From NCBI GenBank assembly GCA_036946405.1, contig JAQIJC010000001.1, positions 1,743,001 to 1,807,000 of the forward strand: DNA of 64,000 nucleotides, written 5' to 3'. The translations under genes were made by a program, and so were the position numbers. The notes under the pieces were generated by a model. The model did no database searches and was not told the DNA's origin. It worked only from the letters and a program-made list of their open reading frames with translations. Origin of the DNA: Sphingomonas phyllosphaerae (lineage in GTDB: Bacteria > Pseudomonadota > Alphaproteobacteria > Sphingomonadales > Sphingomonadaceae). How positions within the stretch are numbered: the stretch's first letter is position 1; each line of letters begins with the position of its first letter. Shown here piece by piece: positions 9,443 through 19,346 of the stretch.

Positions 9443-10855
9443 ATGACCCGACCGCTCGAACTCCACCCCGACCGGCTGTTTCCCGCCGATCCAACGACCC
9501 GCGACATCGCGCGCGCGCTCTATGCCGAGATCGGCGCGCTGCCGATCGTCAGCCCACACGGCCATACCGATCCGACGTGGTTCGCGACCGACGCCAAATG
9601 GGACAATGCGACGACGCTGCTGCTGGCGCCCGATCATTATGTGTTCCGGATGCTCTATTCGCAGGGGATCGCGCTCGACGACCTGCGGATCCCGCATCGT
9701 GGTGGCGCGCCTGCCACCGATCCGCGCGCGGCGTGGAAGCTGTTCGCCACGCATTACGACCTGTTCCGCGGCACCCCGTCGCGACTGTGGCTGGATCACG
9801 TCTTCGCCGAGGTGTTCGGGTTCGACGTGCGGCTGGATGCCGAAACCGCCGATCTCTATTTCGACACGATCAACGCGCGGCTGGCCGGAGACGACTTCCG
9901 CCCCCGCGCGTTGTTCGACCGCTTCCGAATCGATTTCCTCGCCACCACCGAAGGTGCGCATGACAGCCTCGACGCGCATCACGCGATCCGCGCCTCCGGC
10001 TGGAAGGGTCGCGTGGTCACCACCTATCGCCCCGATGGCGTGATCGACGTCGAGCATGAGCAGTTCACAGGCGCGATGGAGAAATTCGCGGCGCTGACCG
10101 GCGAGGACGTGCACAGCTGGTCTGGCTATCTGGCCGCGCACCGCAAGCGTCGTGCCGACTTCCGCGCCGCCGGGGCGACCGCGACCGATCACGGCCACGC
10201 CACCGCGCAGACCGCCAATCTGTCGACCGCCGAATGTGAGGCGCTATTCGCGAAGATCGTCGGCGGCACGTGGGACGCCGCCGATGCCGAGCTGTTCCGC
10301 GCGCAGATGCTCACCGAAATGGCGAAGATGAGCGTCGCGGACGGGATGGTGATGCAGATCCACCCCGGCTCGTACCGCAACCACAATGCCGGGCTGTTCG
10401 CGAGCCACGGGCGCGACAAGGGCGCCGACATTCCGGTGCGCACCGAATATACCCGCGCGCTGCAACCGATGCTCGACGTGGTCGGCAACGAGCGCGACCT
10501 GACGATCATCCTCTTCACGCTCGACGAGAGCGTCTATGCGCGCGAGCTGGCACCGATGGCGGGCCATTATCCGTGCCTCAAGCTGGGGCCGGCATGGTGG
10601 TTCCACGACTCGCCCGAGGGGATGCGCCGCTATCGCGAGCTGACCACCGAGACCGCCGGCTTCTACAACACGGTCGGCTTCAACGACGACACGCGCGCGT
10701 TCCTGTCGATCCCGGCGCGGCACGATGTTGCGCGGCGCGTTGATTGCGCGTTCCTCGCGCGGCTGGTCGCCGAGCATCGGATCGAGGATTGGGAAGCGGT
10801 CGAGCTGGCGCATGAGCTGACCGACGGGCTGGTGCGCAAGGCGTACAAGCTGTGA
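9443..10855 (+). CDS. uxaC: Glucuronate isomerase
   Basis: Isomerises D-glucuronate to D-fructuronate (and galacturonate to tagaturonate); amidohydrolase-fold, cytoplasmic. 470 aa, the expected size. The metal-binding HxH is seen in IVSPHGHTDPTWF; further landmarks are WLDHVFAEVFGF, TYRPDGVIDVEHEQF and LKLGPAWWFHDSPEGM. The ATG at 9443 follows the uxuA stop by two bases, and the gene's own stop overlaps the uxuB start in GTGA, which implies coupled translation. Confidence 0.96.
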   Translation: MTRPLELHPDRLFPADPTTRDIARALYAEIGALPIVSPHGHTDPTWFATDAKWDNATTLLLAPDHYVFRMLYSQGIALDDLRIPHRGGAPATDPRAAWKLFATHYDLFRGTPSRLWLDHVFAEVFGFDVRLDAETADLYFDTINARLAGDDFRPRALFDRFRIDFLATTEGAHDSLDAHHAIRASGWKGRVVTTYRPDGVIDVEHEQFTGAMEKFAALTGEDVHSWSGYLAAHRKRRADFRAAGATATDHGHATAQTANLSTAECEALFAKIVGGTWDAADAELFRAQMLTEMAKMSVADGMVMQIHPGSYRNHNAGLFASHGRDKGADIPVRTEYTRALQPMLDVVGNERDLTIILFTLDESVYARELAPMAGHYPCLKLGPAWWFHDSPEGMRRYRELTTETAGFYNTVGFNDDTRAFLSIPARHDVARRVDCAFLARLVAEHRIEDWEAVELAHELTDGLVRKAYKL

Positions 10856-12225
10856 GGCTCTCCGACGCGACCCGCGCCGCGCTGCCCGGCGATGTGGCGC
10901 AGCCCGGCTATGCGCGCACCGAACAGGCGCGCGGGATCGTGCATCTCGGCATCGGGGCGTTCCACCGCGCGCATCAGGCGGTCTATACCGACGACGCGAT
11001 GGCGGCCGGCGACCGTGACTGGGCGATCACCGGCGTGTCGCTGCGCTCGCGGCAGGTCCACGAGCAGCTCGCGGCCCAGGACGGGCTCTACACGGTCGCG
11101 ACCCGCGACGCGGACGGCGAGCGGCTGCGGCTGATCGGGGCGGTGCGCGAGGTGCTGGTCGCGCCAGACGGGCCCGACGCGGTGGCGGCGGCGCTGGCCG
11201 CGCCCGCGACGCGGATCGTGACGCTGACCGTCACCGAGAAAGGCTATCACCGGCTGCCCGGCGGTGGGATCGACACAACTTCGGTCGCGGCGGCGGGCGG
11301 CACGATCTACCATTATCTGTCGCAGGCGGTGCGCGATCGCCATGCCGCGGGCGTCGGGCCGATGACGCTGGTCAGCTGCGACAACATGACCGACAACGGC
11401 CATGTGCTGCGCGACGGCGTGGCGGCGTTGCTCGACGGCGCGGCGCGCGACTGGTTCGAGCGCGAGTGGGCGTGTCCGTCGACGATGGTCGACCGGATCG
11501 TCCCCGCCACCACCACCGCCGACCTCGACGCGATCGAGGCGCGGCTCGGGATGCGCGACGAGGGCGCGGTGGTGACCGAGCCGTTCCGGCAATGGGTGAT
11601 CGAGGATCGTTTCGCCACCGACCGTCCGCGCTGGGACGTGGGCGGTGCGCAGTTCGTCGCGGATGTGCGACCCTATGAAACCGCCAAGCTGCGGATGCTC
11701 AACGGTGCGCATTCGGCGCTCGCCTATCTCGGGCTCGGCGCGGGGCATGACTATGTGCATCAGGCGATCGCCGACGCGGCGGTGCGTCCGGTGGTCGAGC
11801 GGTTGATGCGCGACGAGGCGGCGGCGAGTCTCGATGCTGCGCCCGGTCAGGATCTGCGCGGCTATGCCGATGCGCTGCTGGCGCGCTTCGCCAACTCGTC
11901 GCTTGCGCACCGGTTGGCGCAGATCGCCACCGACGGGTCGCAGAAGGTCGGGCCGCGCTGGCTGGAGGCGCTGACGATCAACCGCGCGCGTGGCGTCGAT
12001 TGCACCGCGACGCTGACCGCGCTGGCGGGATGGCTGCGGCATCTGCGCGGCGAGGCGGGGCCGGTCAACGATCCGATGGCGGAGGAACTGGCGGCCTTGT
12101 GGCGCGCGAACGATGCGCGCGGGATGGTCGATGCGCTGTTCGGTGCGGGCGGCAAGTTCGCGGCGCGCTGGCAGGCCGACGAGGCCGAGCGTGCGACGCT
12201 GGTCGATCTGGTGGAGCAAAAGTGA
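10852..12225 (+). CDS. uxuB: Fructuronate reductase (mannitol dehydrogenase family)
   Basis: Reduces D-fructuronate to D-mannonate with NADH. A polyol-specific long-chain dehydrogenase of 457 aa; the nucleotide-binding start reads GIVHLGIGAFHRAHQAVYTDD and the catalytic Lys-Asn-His signature is KLRMLNGAHSALAY. Starts with GTG inside the uxaC stop (four-base overlap) and its TGA overlaps the next ATG by one base. Tagaturonate reductase or mannitol dehydrogenase activity is an alternative by family, but the uxuA/uxaC context points to UxuB. Confidence 0.92.
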   Translation: MRLSDATRAALPGDVAQPGYARTEQARGIVHLGIGAFHRAHQAVYTDDAMAAGDRDWAITGVSLRSRQVHEQLAAQDGLYTVATRDADGERLRLIGAVREVLVAPDGPDAVAAALAAPATRIVTLTVTEKGYHRLPGGGIDTTSVAAAGGTIYHYLSQAVRDRHAAGVGPMTLVSCDNMTDNGHVLRDGVAALLDGAARDWFEREWACPSTMVDRIVPATTTADLDAIEARLGMRDEGAVVTEPFRQWVIEDRFATDRPRWDVGGAQFVADVRPYETAKLRMLNGAHSALAYLGLGAGHDYVHQAIADAAVRPVVERLMRDEAAASLDAAPGQDLRGYADALLARFANSSLAHRLAQIATDGSQKVGPRWLEALTINRARGVDCTATLTALAGWLRHLRGEAGPVNDPMAEELAALWRANDARGMVDALFGAGGKFAARWQADEAERATLVDLVEQK

Positions 12226-13235
12226 TGGGCAAGTTCCTGGCGTTCGGCGAGATCATGCTCCGGCTCTCGCCACCCGGACGCGAATTGCTGATGCAGACGC
12301 CGCGCTTCGACGTGTGGGTGGCGGGTGCGGAGGCGAATGTCGTCACGCAGCTGGCGAAGCTCGGCCATGACGTCGGCATCGTCAGCCGCGTGCCCGACAA
12401 CGACCTCGGGCAGAGCGCGATCACGACCTTGCGCGGGCATGGCGTCGACGTGCGGCACCTGCAGACCGGCGGCGAGCGGATGGGGCTGTATTTCGTCACC
12501 TCCGGCGCGGGGATGCGTGCGACCGAGGTGATCTACGACCGCGCCGGATCGTCGTTCGCCGAGGCACCGGTGCGTGCGTGGGATTGGGATGCGATCCTTG
12601 ATGGCGTGACGCGGCTGCATCTGTCGGGGATCACCCCGGCGCTGGGGCCGGTGCCCGCCGAGAGCGCGTGTCGCGCGGCCGAGGCGGCGAGCGCGCGCGG
12701 CGTCGCGGTGTCGTTCGACGGCAATTGGCGCGGCAAATTGTGGGCGCGCTGGGACAGCGATCCGCGCGGCATCCTGACGCGGATCGTCGAACATGCCGAC
12801 CTGATGTTCGGCAACCATCGCGACATCGCGCTGCTGCTGGGCCGCGACGATTTTGGCGGCGAGGGCGAGGATCGGCGGCGCGCGGCGGCGGAGGCGGCGT
12901 TTGCGCGCTTCCCGACGCTGATGACGATCGCCTCGACCGCGCGGCATGTCGAGCATGTCGATCTCAATCGGCTGTCGGCGCGGATCGACACGCGCGACGA
13001 TCATGCGCAGACGCCAGAGACGGTGCTCGCGGGGATCGTCGACCGGATCGGCGGCGGCGACGCCTTCGCGGCCGGGGTGCTGCACGCCTTGCTCAACGGG
13101 CAGGGGATTGCGGCGGCGGCGGAGACCGGGCTGGCGCTGGCGGCGCTCAAGCATTCGTTGCCGGGGGATGCAGCGTTGTTCCGGCAGGGGGATGTCGACG
13201 CGTTCCTTGCCGGCGGGCTGGACGTGCGGCGGTAG
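12225..13235 (+). CDS. kdgK: 2-keto-3-deoxygluconate kinase
   Basis: PfkB-family kinase that phosphorylates KDG to KDPG, feeding the Entner-Doudoroff aldolase. 336 aa. The N terminus MGKFLAFGEIMLRLSPPGRE and the anion-hole/catalytic motif RIGGGDAFAAGVLHALLNG near the C terminus are typical. The ATG shares one base with the uxuB stop (TGATG). Last gene of the operon; a KDPG aldolase gene does not follow, so it must be supplied from elsewhere. Confidence 0.93.
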   Translation: MGKFLAFGEIMLRLSPPGRELLMQTPRFDVWVAGAEANVVTQLAKLGHDVGIVSRVPDNDLGQSAITTLRGHGVDVRHLQTGGERMGLYFVTSGAGMRATEVIYDRAGSSFAEAPVRAWDWDAILDGVTRLHLSGITPALGPVPAESACRAAEAASARGVAVSFDGNWRGKLWARWDSDPRGILTRIVEHADLMFGNHRDIALLLGRDDFGGEGEDRRRAAAEAAFARFPTLMTIASTARHVEHVDLNRLSARIDTRDDHAQTPETVLAGIVDRIGGGDAFAAGVLHALLNGQGIAAAAETGLALAALKHSLPGDAALFRQGDVDAFLAGGLDVRR

Positions 13236-13250
13236 GCGTTCTCGTGGTTG

Positions 13251-13319
13251 AGAGCGGAGCGAGGCGATACAGGCCGTCCTGATCCGGCCCTAGATTGCTT
13301 CGCTCCGCTCGCAATGACG
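13251..13319 (-). repeat. 77-bp repeat family A, copy 1 (inverted, diverged)
   Basis: GAGCGGAGCGA ... TCGCTCCGCTC arms around the core GGCCGTCCTGATCCGGCCC. The asymmetric core is the reverse complement of the core in the copies at 20619, 24185 and 29926, so this copy is in the opposite orientation and is shorter. It lies in the 306-base gene-free gap after kdgK. Confidence 0.75.
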
Positions 13320-13362
13320 AACTTCCTAGGTCATTAGCAGCGGGCGAGGCATCCTCACACGC

Positions 13363-13494
13363 CGTCGCCCCTGCGCAGGCAGGGGCCTATCTGTTTCGTC
13401 ATACGCTTACGTCGACAAACGGGGCGGCGCTAATCGTGGCAGATGTCCGGTCAGGACGACACAGACATGGGCCCCTGCCTGCGCAGGGGCGACG
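13363..13494. repeat. Palindromic repeat family C, copy 1
   Basis: Outer arms CGTCGCCCCTGCGCAGGCAG and its mirror CTGCCTGCGCAGGGGCGACG bracket about 85 bases. Related elements are at 53231-53343 and 59738-59832, and a solitary arm at 59110-59140. With copy A1 it accounts for most of the gap 13236-13541; nothing else recognisable is there. Confidence 0.75.
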
Positions 13495-13541
13495 GAGGGA
13501 GGTGGGGACGTAGCGCTCTACGCTCGACCGCCTAAACGAAC

Positions 13542-14135
13542 CTACCGCCCGATCAACGCCTCGGCGCGGCCGACCTCGTGCGCCGCGACCTGATGCGTCA
13601 CGCGCAGGAACAGCCGCTGCGCCTGCCGCCACGCATTCGTCTCGCGCGCGACATGCCGGTCGCGGTGGCTGGCGATCAGCCGGCTGCCCCAGCTTTCGAC
13701 CGCCGCATCGACCTGCCCCGCATCGCCCTGCGGCGAGATGACGATCGACGGGAACGGCAAGGGCGCGGTCGGCGAGGCGAACAGGTCGGCGTCGCCATCG
13801 CGCGTTACTTCCGCCCCGCGCGGCGCGAACAGCAAGGCACCGGCGATCTTCGAGACGTAGTCGCTCGGCGACAGCCGCCCCCACCACGCGCTCGCCGCGC
13901 AGCCGATCCCGTCCGCGACCAGCAGCACCGGACGATCCGCCGCGCACACCGCCTGATCGACGCGCGCGGCCCAGATCTTGCGCTCGGCGCGGGAGCGGGC
14001 CGCGATCGGGATCGTGCGCGGATCGTTGCCCGGCCAGCCGAACATCGTCCGCCACGTCGGCTCGCTCTGCCGCGCGTCCGAGATCGCGACGATCGAGAAA
14101 GGGGCGAAGCGGTCGTTGGCGGCGATGGCGAACAT
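13542..14135 (-). CDS. RBBP9/YdeN-like alpha/beta hydrolase with a degenerate active site
   Basis: Overall pattern matches the small serine-hydrolase family (PF06821): SEPTWRTMFGWPG near the N terminus, a beta-strand plus nucleophile-elbow position PVLLVADGIGCAASAWW, AGALLFAPRGAEV, the PFPSIVIS strand and WGSRLIASHRDRH. In active relatives the elbow reads G-H-S-x-G; here it is A-D-G-I-G, so the nucleophile serine is replaced by glycine, and the usual C-terminal GHxN also looks altered. 197 aa from the ATG at 14135, which has GGGAG upstream; a longer start at 14183 is possible. Probably non-catalytic, perhaps a binding or scaffold protein. Function unknown. Confidence 0.7.
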   Translation of the reverse strand: MFAIAANDRFAPFSIVAISDARQSEPTWRTMFGWPGNDPRTIPIAARSRAERKIWAARVDQAVCAADRPVLLVADGIGCAASAWWGRLSPSDYVSKIAGALLFAPRGAEVTRDGDADLFASPTAPLPFPSIVISPQGDAGQVDAAVESWGSRLIASHRDRHVARETNAWRQAQRLFLRVTHQVAAHEVGRAEALIGR

Positions 14136-14285
14136 GGCTGTGGCTCCCGGGTGGCGCGGACCATTGTCGTGGCTGAGGTCCATGATGGTACGCGAGTCGG
14201 GCGCGATGGGGAGTCTATTTGGCCTTTGGCGCGGTGAGCTTTGGGTTTGTCGGGGTGAGGTGAGGGTGATGGTCGTGCTCCACGC

Positions 14286-14371
14286 CGTCGCCCCGGACTT
14301 GATCCGGGGCCTCGCTTTTTCTTGGCCGTGAAGAAGAAGAAGCGGGATCCCGGATCAAGTCCGGGATGACG
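14286..14371. repeat. Palindromic repeat family D, copy 1
   Basis: CCCCGGACTTGATCCGGGG hairpin on the left and CCCGGATCAAGTCCGGG hairpin on the right, in mirror orientation, with CGTCG/TGACG ends. The spacer contains CTTTTTCTT and AAGAAGAAGAAG. A close relative is at 60887-60973. It lies in the gap 14136-14522, whose other contents are the glnA terminator and a hairpin cluster. Confidence 0.78.
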
Positions 14372-14375
14372 GGAT

Positions 14376-14412
14376 GGAAAAAAGGGCGTCCTCCGGTCTG
14401 GAAGACGCCCTT
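14376..14412 (-). terminator. Rho-independent terminator of glnA
   Basis: Read on the minus strand: stem AAGGGCGTC / GACGCCCTT (nine pairs), 13-base loop, followed directly by a run of T. It lies about 110 bases past the glnA stop and directly after the hairpin cluster at 14427-14522. Confidence 0.78.
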
Positions 14413-14426
14413 CTCGATCGCGGCAG

Positions 14427-14522
14427 CGACGTGGCGAAGCCACGTCGTCGGTCCTCACCTGCGGCGAGGCCGGCCGACAGCGCGAGTGCGGCGGAGCCGC
14501 ACCGGCTGCCGGAACGGCAGCC
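14427..14522. other. Cluster of three perfect hairpins 3' of glnA
   Basis: Three short, perfect stems with three-base loops: CGACGTGGC-GAA-GCCACGTCG (14427-14447), GTGCGGC-GGA-GCCGCAC (14486-14502) and GGCTGCCG-GAA-CGGCAGCC (14504-14522). The last abuts the glnA stop codon. They are in the glnA 3' untranslated region before the terminator and would block 3' exonucleases. Similar clusters follow fusA, rpoA and guaA. Confidence 0.8.
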
Positions 14523-15935
14523 TCACGCGCTGTAGTACATATCGAATTCAACCGGGCTCGGGGTCATTTCCCAGCGCGCCACGTCGGCCCACTTCAATTC
14601 GACATAGGCCTCGATCTGGTCCTTGGTGAACACGTCGCCCTTCAGCAGGAAGTCGTGGTCGGCCAGCAGCGACTCGAGCGCTTCGCGCAACGAGGCGCAG
14701 ACCGTCGGCACTTCCGCCAGCTCGGCCGGCGGCAGGTCGTACAGGTTCTTGTCCATCGCCTCGCCCGGATGGATCTTGTTCTGGATGCCATCCAGACCCG
14801 CCATCAGCAGCGCCGCATAAGCGAGATACGGATTGGCCATCGCGTCCGGGAAGCGGACCTCGACGCGCTTGCTCTTCGGGCCGGTGCCATACGGGATGCG
14901 GCACGATGCCGAGCGGTTGCGCGCCGAATAGGCGAGCAGCACCGGCGCCTCGTAACCCGGCACCAGCCGCTTGTAGCTGTTGGTGGTCGGGTTGGTGAAG
15001 GCGTTGATCGCCTTGGCGTGCTTGATGATCCCGCCGATGAAATACAGGCAGGTGTCGCTCAGCCCGGCATAGCCGTTGCCCGCGAACAAAGGCTCCTTGC
15101 CGTTCCAGATCGAGAAGTGCGTGTGCATCCCCGAGCCGTTATCTTCCTTGATCGGCTTCGGCATGAAGGTCGCCGACTTGCCGTAGGCGTGCGCGACCTG
15201 GTGCACGACATATTTGTAGATCTGCATCCGGTCGGCGGTGGTGGTCAGCGTGCCGAAGGTCAGCCCCAACTCGTGCTGCGCGGCGGCGACCTCATGGTGG
15301 TGCTTGTCGCACGGCAGGCCCATCTCGATCATCGTCGAGACCATCTCGCCGCGGATGTCGACCGCCGAGTCGACCGGCGCGACCGGGAAATAGCCGCCCT
15401 TGGCGCGCGGACGGTGCGCCATGTTGCCGCCCTCATATTCGCGGCCGGTGTTGGTCGGCAGCTCGATATCGTCGAGCTTGAAGTACGACTGGTTGTACGA
15501 CGTGTCGAAACGGACGTCGTCGAACATGAAGAATTCGGCTTCCGGCCCGACGTACACGGTGTCGCCGATCCCGGTGGTGGCGACATAGGCCTCGGCGCGC
15601 TTCGCGGTGGTGCGCGGGTCGCGGCTATAGCCCTCGCCGGTCGACGGCTCGACGATGTCGCAGAACACGATCAGCATCGGGGTGGCCGAAAAGGGATCGG
15701 TGTAGACCGCGTCCAGATCCGGCTTCAGGATCATGTCCGACTCGTTGATCGCCTTCCAGCCCTCGATCGAGCTGCCGTCGAACATCAGGCCGTCGGTCCA
15801 TTCGTCCTCGCCCATCACCGAGGCGACCATGGTCAGATGCTGCCACTTGCCCTTGGGATCGGTGAAACGCAGATCGACCCACTCGATCTCCTCGTCCTTG
15901 ATCTTGCTCAGAACGTCTGCGGCCGTGTTCGCCAT
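14523..15935 (-). CDS. glnA: Type I glutamine synthetase
   Basis: ATP-dependent ligation of ammonium to glutamate, dodecameric cytoplasmic enzyme. 470 aa, the standard GSI-beta length. Landmarks: [18 protein letters not shown] (latch and metal region), ATP site [18 protein letters not shown], glutamate-binding [18 protein letters not shown], and the adenylylation tyrosine in KNLYDLPP, so activity is probably controlled by GlnE. It follows glnB by 95 bases in the same direction, the classical nitrogen-control pair. Confidence 0.98.
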   Translation of the reverse strand: MANTAADVLSKIKDEEIEWVDLRFTDPKGKWQHLTMVASVMGEDEWTDGLMFDGSSIEGWKAINESDMILKPDLDAVYTDPFSATPMLIVFCDIVEPSTGEGYSRDPRTTAKRAEAYVATTGIGDTVYVGPEAEFFMFDDVRFDTSYNQSYFKLDDIELPTNTGREYEGGNMAHRPRAKGGYFPVAPVDSAVDIRGEMVSTMIEMGLPCDKHHHEVAAAQHELGLTFGTLTTTADRMQIYKYVVHQVAHAYGKSATFMPKPIKEDNGSGMHTHFSIWNGKEPLFAGNGYAGLSDTCLYFIGGIIKHAKAINAFTNPTTNSYKRLVPGYEAPVLLAYSARNRSASCRIPYGTGPKSKRVEVRFPDAMANPYLAYAALLMAGLDGIQNKIHPGEAMDKNLYDLPPAELAEVPTVCASLREALESLLADHDFLLKGDVFTKDQIEAYVELKWADVARWEMTPSPVEFDMYYSA

Positions 15936-16030
15936 GATGTTGCTCTCTCTCGCATAAGCGTCGCCCCGACTAATGTCGGGTGAGACGCGGTAAGTGGCAC
16001 GCTCCGATGACAGCGGAGCGAAGAAGGGGA

Positions 16031-16522
<492 letters not shown>

Positions 16523-16564
16523 TTAGTGGGCAGATGCCATTTCTTAACCCGGTAACCCTATGCG

Positions 16565-17683
16565 ATGCCGATGCGATTCTCCCGCGTCTCCCGGATCGGC
16601 GCCGTCCCGGCCTTGTCGTTGCTGCTGGTGGGCTGCGGCGGTGGGGGCAGCGATGGCGCGAGTGGCGGCACCCCGACCGGCGGCGTGCAACTGGCACCTG
16701 CAGCGACGCCGGCGCCAAGCCCGACCCCGACGCCGAGCCCCACGCCAGCGCCCACGCCGACACCGACGCCTGCCCCAACCCCCACACCGATGCCGCCGCC
16801 CGTCGCGCCGAGCGGCGGCTGGGCGGCCAATGCCGCGGCGCTGTTCAGCGCGCAGCCGGATGTCGCGGCGTGCCGGCCGGGCGCGCTCGTGCAAAGCGTG
16901 CGTGACGATGTGCTGGCGCGGCTCAACGCGATCCGCGCACTCCACCGCCTGCCGGCGGTCACCTATTCGAGCGCCGACGACGAGCAGGCGACGCAGGCGG
17001 CGCTGATGATGGCTGCCAACGGACAGCTGAGCCACACGCCCGCGTCGTCATGGAAATGCTACACGACGCTCGGCGCGTCGGGGGCGGGGAGCAGCAACCT
17101 GTACGGCGGGCTGATCTCGCCGTATCTCGCTTATTACACCGAGGACATGTACCTCGGCGGGTGGTTGACGGAGACGTCGAACCTCGTCGCCAACAATGTC
17201 GGGCACCGCCGCTGGATGCTCGATCCTTTCCTCGGCAAGATCGCCTATGGCCGCGTCGCGCAGGTGCTCGCCGACGGCAGCCGCACCGACGCCGCGGCGA
17301 TGAAGGTGGTATCGTTCACTGGCGGGGTGAGCGTGCCGGCCAATTTGCCGCCGTTCGTCGCCTATCCTTACGGCGATTATCCGGCACGCTATTTCGACAT
17401 GTCGTCGCTGCTGTCGTTCACGGTGATCGCCGACACAACGCAGCGGGGCGGCGCGAACGCGACGGTCGACTTCTCGAAGGCGGCGATCGCGGTCAGCGAC
17501 GGGGCGAATGCGCTGACGGTATCGAACGTCAGTTTCGACAATGTCGGCTATGCGGTGCCCAACAACCTGCAGTTCAATGTCGCGGGGTTGAAGGCGGGGG
17601 TGAGCTATACGGTGACCATCACCCGCGTCGGCGTGCGCGGAACGCCGACCGATTACAGCTATACGTTTCGGATCGTGTCCTGA
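16565..17683 (+). CDS. CAP-domain (SCP/PR1-like) lipoprotein
   Basis: 372 aa. A signal peptide ends near SLLLVGCGGGGSDG with a lipobox cysteine, followed by a Pro-Thr-rich linker (PTPTPSPTPAPTPTP, roughly residues 50-80) that probably spaces the domain from the membrane. The CAP fold follows: LNAIRALHRLPAVTYSSADDEQATQAALMMAANGQLSH and NNVGHRRWMLDP. A C-terminal Ig-like beta-rich part ends in YSYTFRIVS. Bacterial CAP proteins are exported and mostly of unknown activity. Divergent from glnB; TTAACCCGGTAACC precedes the start. Function not assigned. Confidence 0.85.
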   Translation: MPMRFSRVSRIGAVPALSLLLVGCGGGGSDGASGGTPTGGVQLAPAATPAPSPTPTPSPTPAPTPTPTPAPTPTPMPPPVAPSGGWAANAAALFSAQPDVAACRPGALVQSVRDDVLARLNAIRALHRLPAVTYSSADDEQATQAALMMAANGQLSHTPASSWKCYTTLGASGAGSSNLYGGLISPYLAYYTEDMYLGGWLTETSNLVANNVGHRRWMLDPFLGKIAYGRVAQVLADGSRTDAAAMKVVSFTGGVSVPANLPPFVAYPYGDYPARYFDMSSLLSFTVIADTTQRGGANATVDFSKAAIAVSDGANALTVSNVSFDNVGYAVPNNLQFNVAGLKAGVSYTVTITRVGVRGTPTDYSYTFRIVS

Positions 17684-17712
17684 CCTGACCTGACCTGACC
17701 CGACCGACGAGG

Positions 17713-18537
17713 TCAGTACGGCGGCTTGTCGAACCCCGCCGGCGAGCCGGTGAAGATCTCGCAGCCGTCTGCGGTGATCCCGATCGAATGTTCGAACTGC
17801 GCCGACAGCGAGCGGTCGCGCGTCACCGCCGTCCAGCCATCGTCGAGCAGCTTCACGTCGGGGCGGCCGATGTTGATCATCGGCTCGATCGTGAAGATCA
17901 TCCCCGGGCGTAGCTCCGGGCCCGTCCCCGGACGGCCGACGTGCACCACCTCCGGCGCATCGTGGAACAGCCGTCCGACGCCATGACCGCAGAAATCACG
18001 CACGACGCCGAAGCGATGCCCCTCGGCATGGCGCTGGATCGCGTGCGCGACATCGCCCATCGTGTTGCCGGGGCGTGCCTGCTCGATCCCGAGCATCAGG
18101 CATTCCCACGTCACCTCGACCAGCCGCTTCGCCTTTAGCGGCACGTCGCCGATCAGGTACATGCGGCTGGTGTCGCCGTGCCAGCCGTCCACGATCGGCG
18201 TGACGTCGACATTGACGATGTCGCCCGACTTCAGCGCCTTGTCCGACGGGATGCCGTGGCAGACGACGTGGTTGATCGAGATGCAGCTCGAATGCGTATA
18301 GCCGCGATAGCCGAGCGTCGCGGGCACGCCGCCGCCGGCCTTCACGAAATCGTAGATCAGCTTGTCGATCTCGGCGGTGGTCACGCCCGGCACCATGTGC
18401 GGGACGAGCATGTCGAGCGTCTCGGCGGCGAGTCGCCCGGCCTTGTGCATCCCCGCAAAGGCATCCGGCCCGTGCAGCTTGATCGCGCCGGTGCGCGCGA
18501 GCGGCGCATCGCTGGTGACGGTCACATAATCGGTCAT
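17713..18537 (-). CDS. map: Type I methionine aminopeptidase (first copy)
   Basis: Removes the initiator methionine from nascent proteins. 274 aa from the ATG at 18537. All five metal ligands are visible: two Asp in VNVDVTPIVDGWHGDTSRMY, His in CGHGVGRLFHDAPEV, Glu in FTIEPMIN and Glu in SAQFEHSIGI. It lacks the N-terminal zinc-finger or linker extension of some MetAPs. Its start faces that of the CinA-like gene across 50 bases. A second full-length MetAP is at 60092-60880. Confidence 0.95.
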   Translation of the reverse strand: MTDYVTVTSDAPLARTGAIKLHGPDAFAGMHKAGRLAAETLDMLVPHMVPGVTTAEIDKLIYDFVKAGGGVPATLGYRGYTHSSCISINHVVCHGIPSDKALKSGDIVNVDVTPIVDGWHGDTSRMYLIGDVPLKAKRLVEVTWECLMLGIEQARPGNTMGDVAHAIQRHAEGHRFGVVRDFCGHGVGRLFHDAPEVVHVGRPGTGPELRPGMIFTIEPMINIGRPDVKLLDDGWTAVTRDRSLSAQFEHSIGITADGCEIFTGSPAGFDKPPY

Positions 18538-18587
18538 GCGCGCGGATATAGCGTGGCGGGCGGGCGATTGCGAGCTAGGGAAGGCGC

Positions 18588-19346
18588 ATGACAACCGAAC
18601 GCATCTGGACCGCTGCGCTGGTGGTGATCGGCGACGAGATCCTGTCCGGCCGCACGCAGGACAAGAATATCGCGCAGCTCGCGACATGGCTCAACGTGCA
18701 GGGCATCCGGCTGGTCGAGGTGCGCGTCGTCCCCGACCGCGAGGACGCGATCGTCGAGGCGGTCAACACGCTGCGCGTGCGCAACGATTATCTCTTCACG
18801 ACCGGCGGGATCGGGCCGACGCATGACGACATGACCGTCGACGCGATCGCCGCCGCGCTGGCGGTGCCGGTCGTCGAGCATCCCGCCGCGATCGCGGTGC
18901 TTGAGCGACATTATGAGACGCGCGGCGGGCTGACCGATGCGCGGCGGCGGATGGCGCGCGTGCCCGAGGGCGCGACGCTGATCGAGAACCGCGTCTCAGG
19001 TGCGCCGGGTATTCGCGCCGGCAATATCTTCATCATGGCCGGAGTGCCGCATATCACCGCCGGGATGCTCGACTGGCTGACCGGAAAGCTCGACGGCGGC
19101 CGCCCGGTGGTCAGCGCGACGATCGGCTGTTGGGTCGCCGAAAGCGAGGTCGCGGAGCTGCTGCGCGCCACGGAAAAGGCGCATGAGGGGGTGGCGATCG
19201 GCAGCTATCCATTCTTCCGCGACGGGCGCACCGGCGCCAATTTCGTGGTGCGCTCGCCCGATCAGTCGCTGGTCGACGCGTGCATCGCCGATCTGACTGC
19301 CGCGCTGGAAGCGCAGGGGCCCGCGGTGACCGCGGGTGGGATCTAG
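18588..19346 (+). CDS. CinA-like competence/damage-inducible protein A (molybdopterin-binding domain)
   Basis: 252 aa consisting of the MoCF-biosynthesis/molybdopterin-binding domain only: VVIGDEILSGRTQDKN, the conserved FTTGGIGPTHDDMTVDA loop, and VPEGATLIENRVSGAPGI / IFIMAGVPHI. The C-terminal deamidase domain of full-length CinA is absent, so it is not expected to be an NMN deamidase. This short form is common in Alphaproteobacteria; its reaction is not established (the N-terminal domain of CinA is an ADP-ribose pyrophosphatase in some species). Confidence 0.88.
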   Translation: MTTERIWTAALVVIGDEILSGRTQDKNIAQLATWLNVQGIRLVEVRVVPDREDAIVEAVNTLRVRNDYLFTTGGIGPTHDDMTVDAIAAALAVPVVEHPAAIAVLERHYETRGGLTDARRRMARVPEGATLIENRVSGAPGIRAGNIFIMAGVPHITAGMLDWLTGKLDGGRPVVSATIGCWVAESEVAELLRATEKAHEGVAIGSYPFFRDGRTGANFVVRSPDQSLVDACIADLTAALEAQGPAVTAGGI

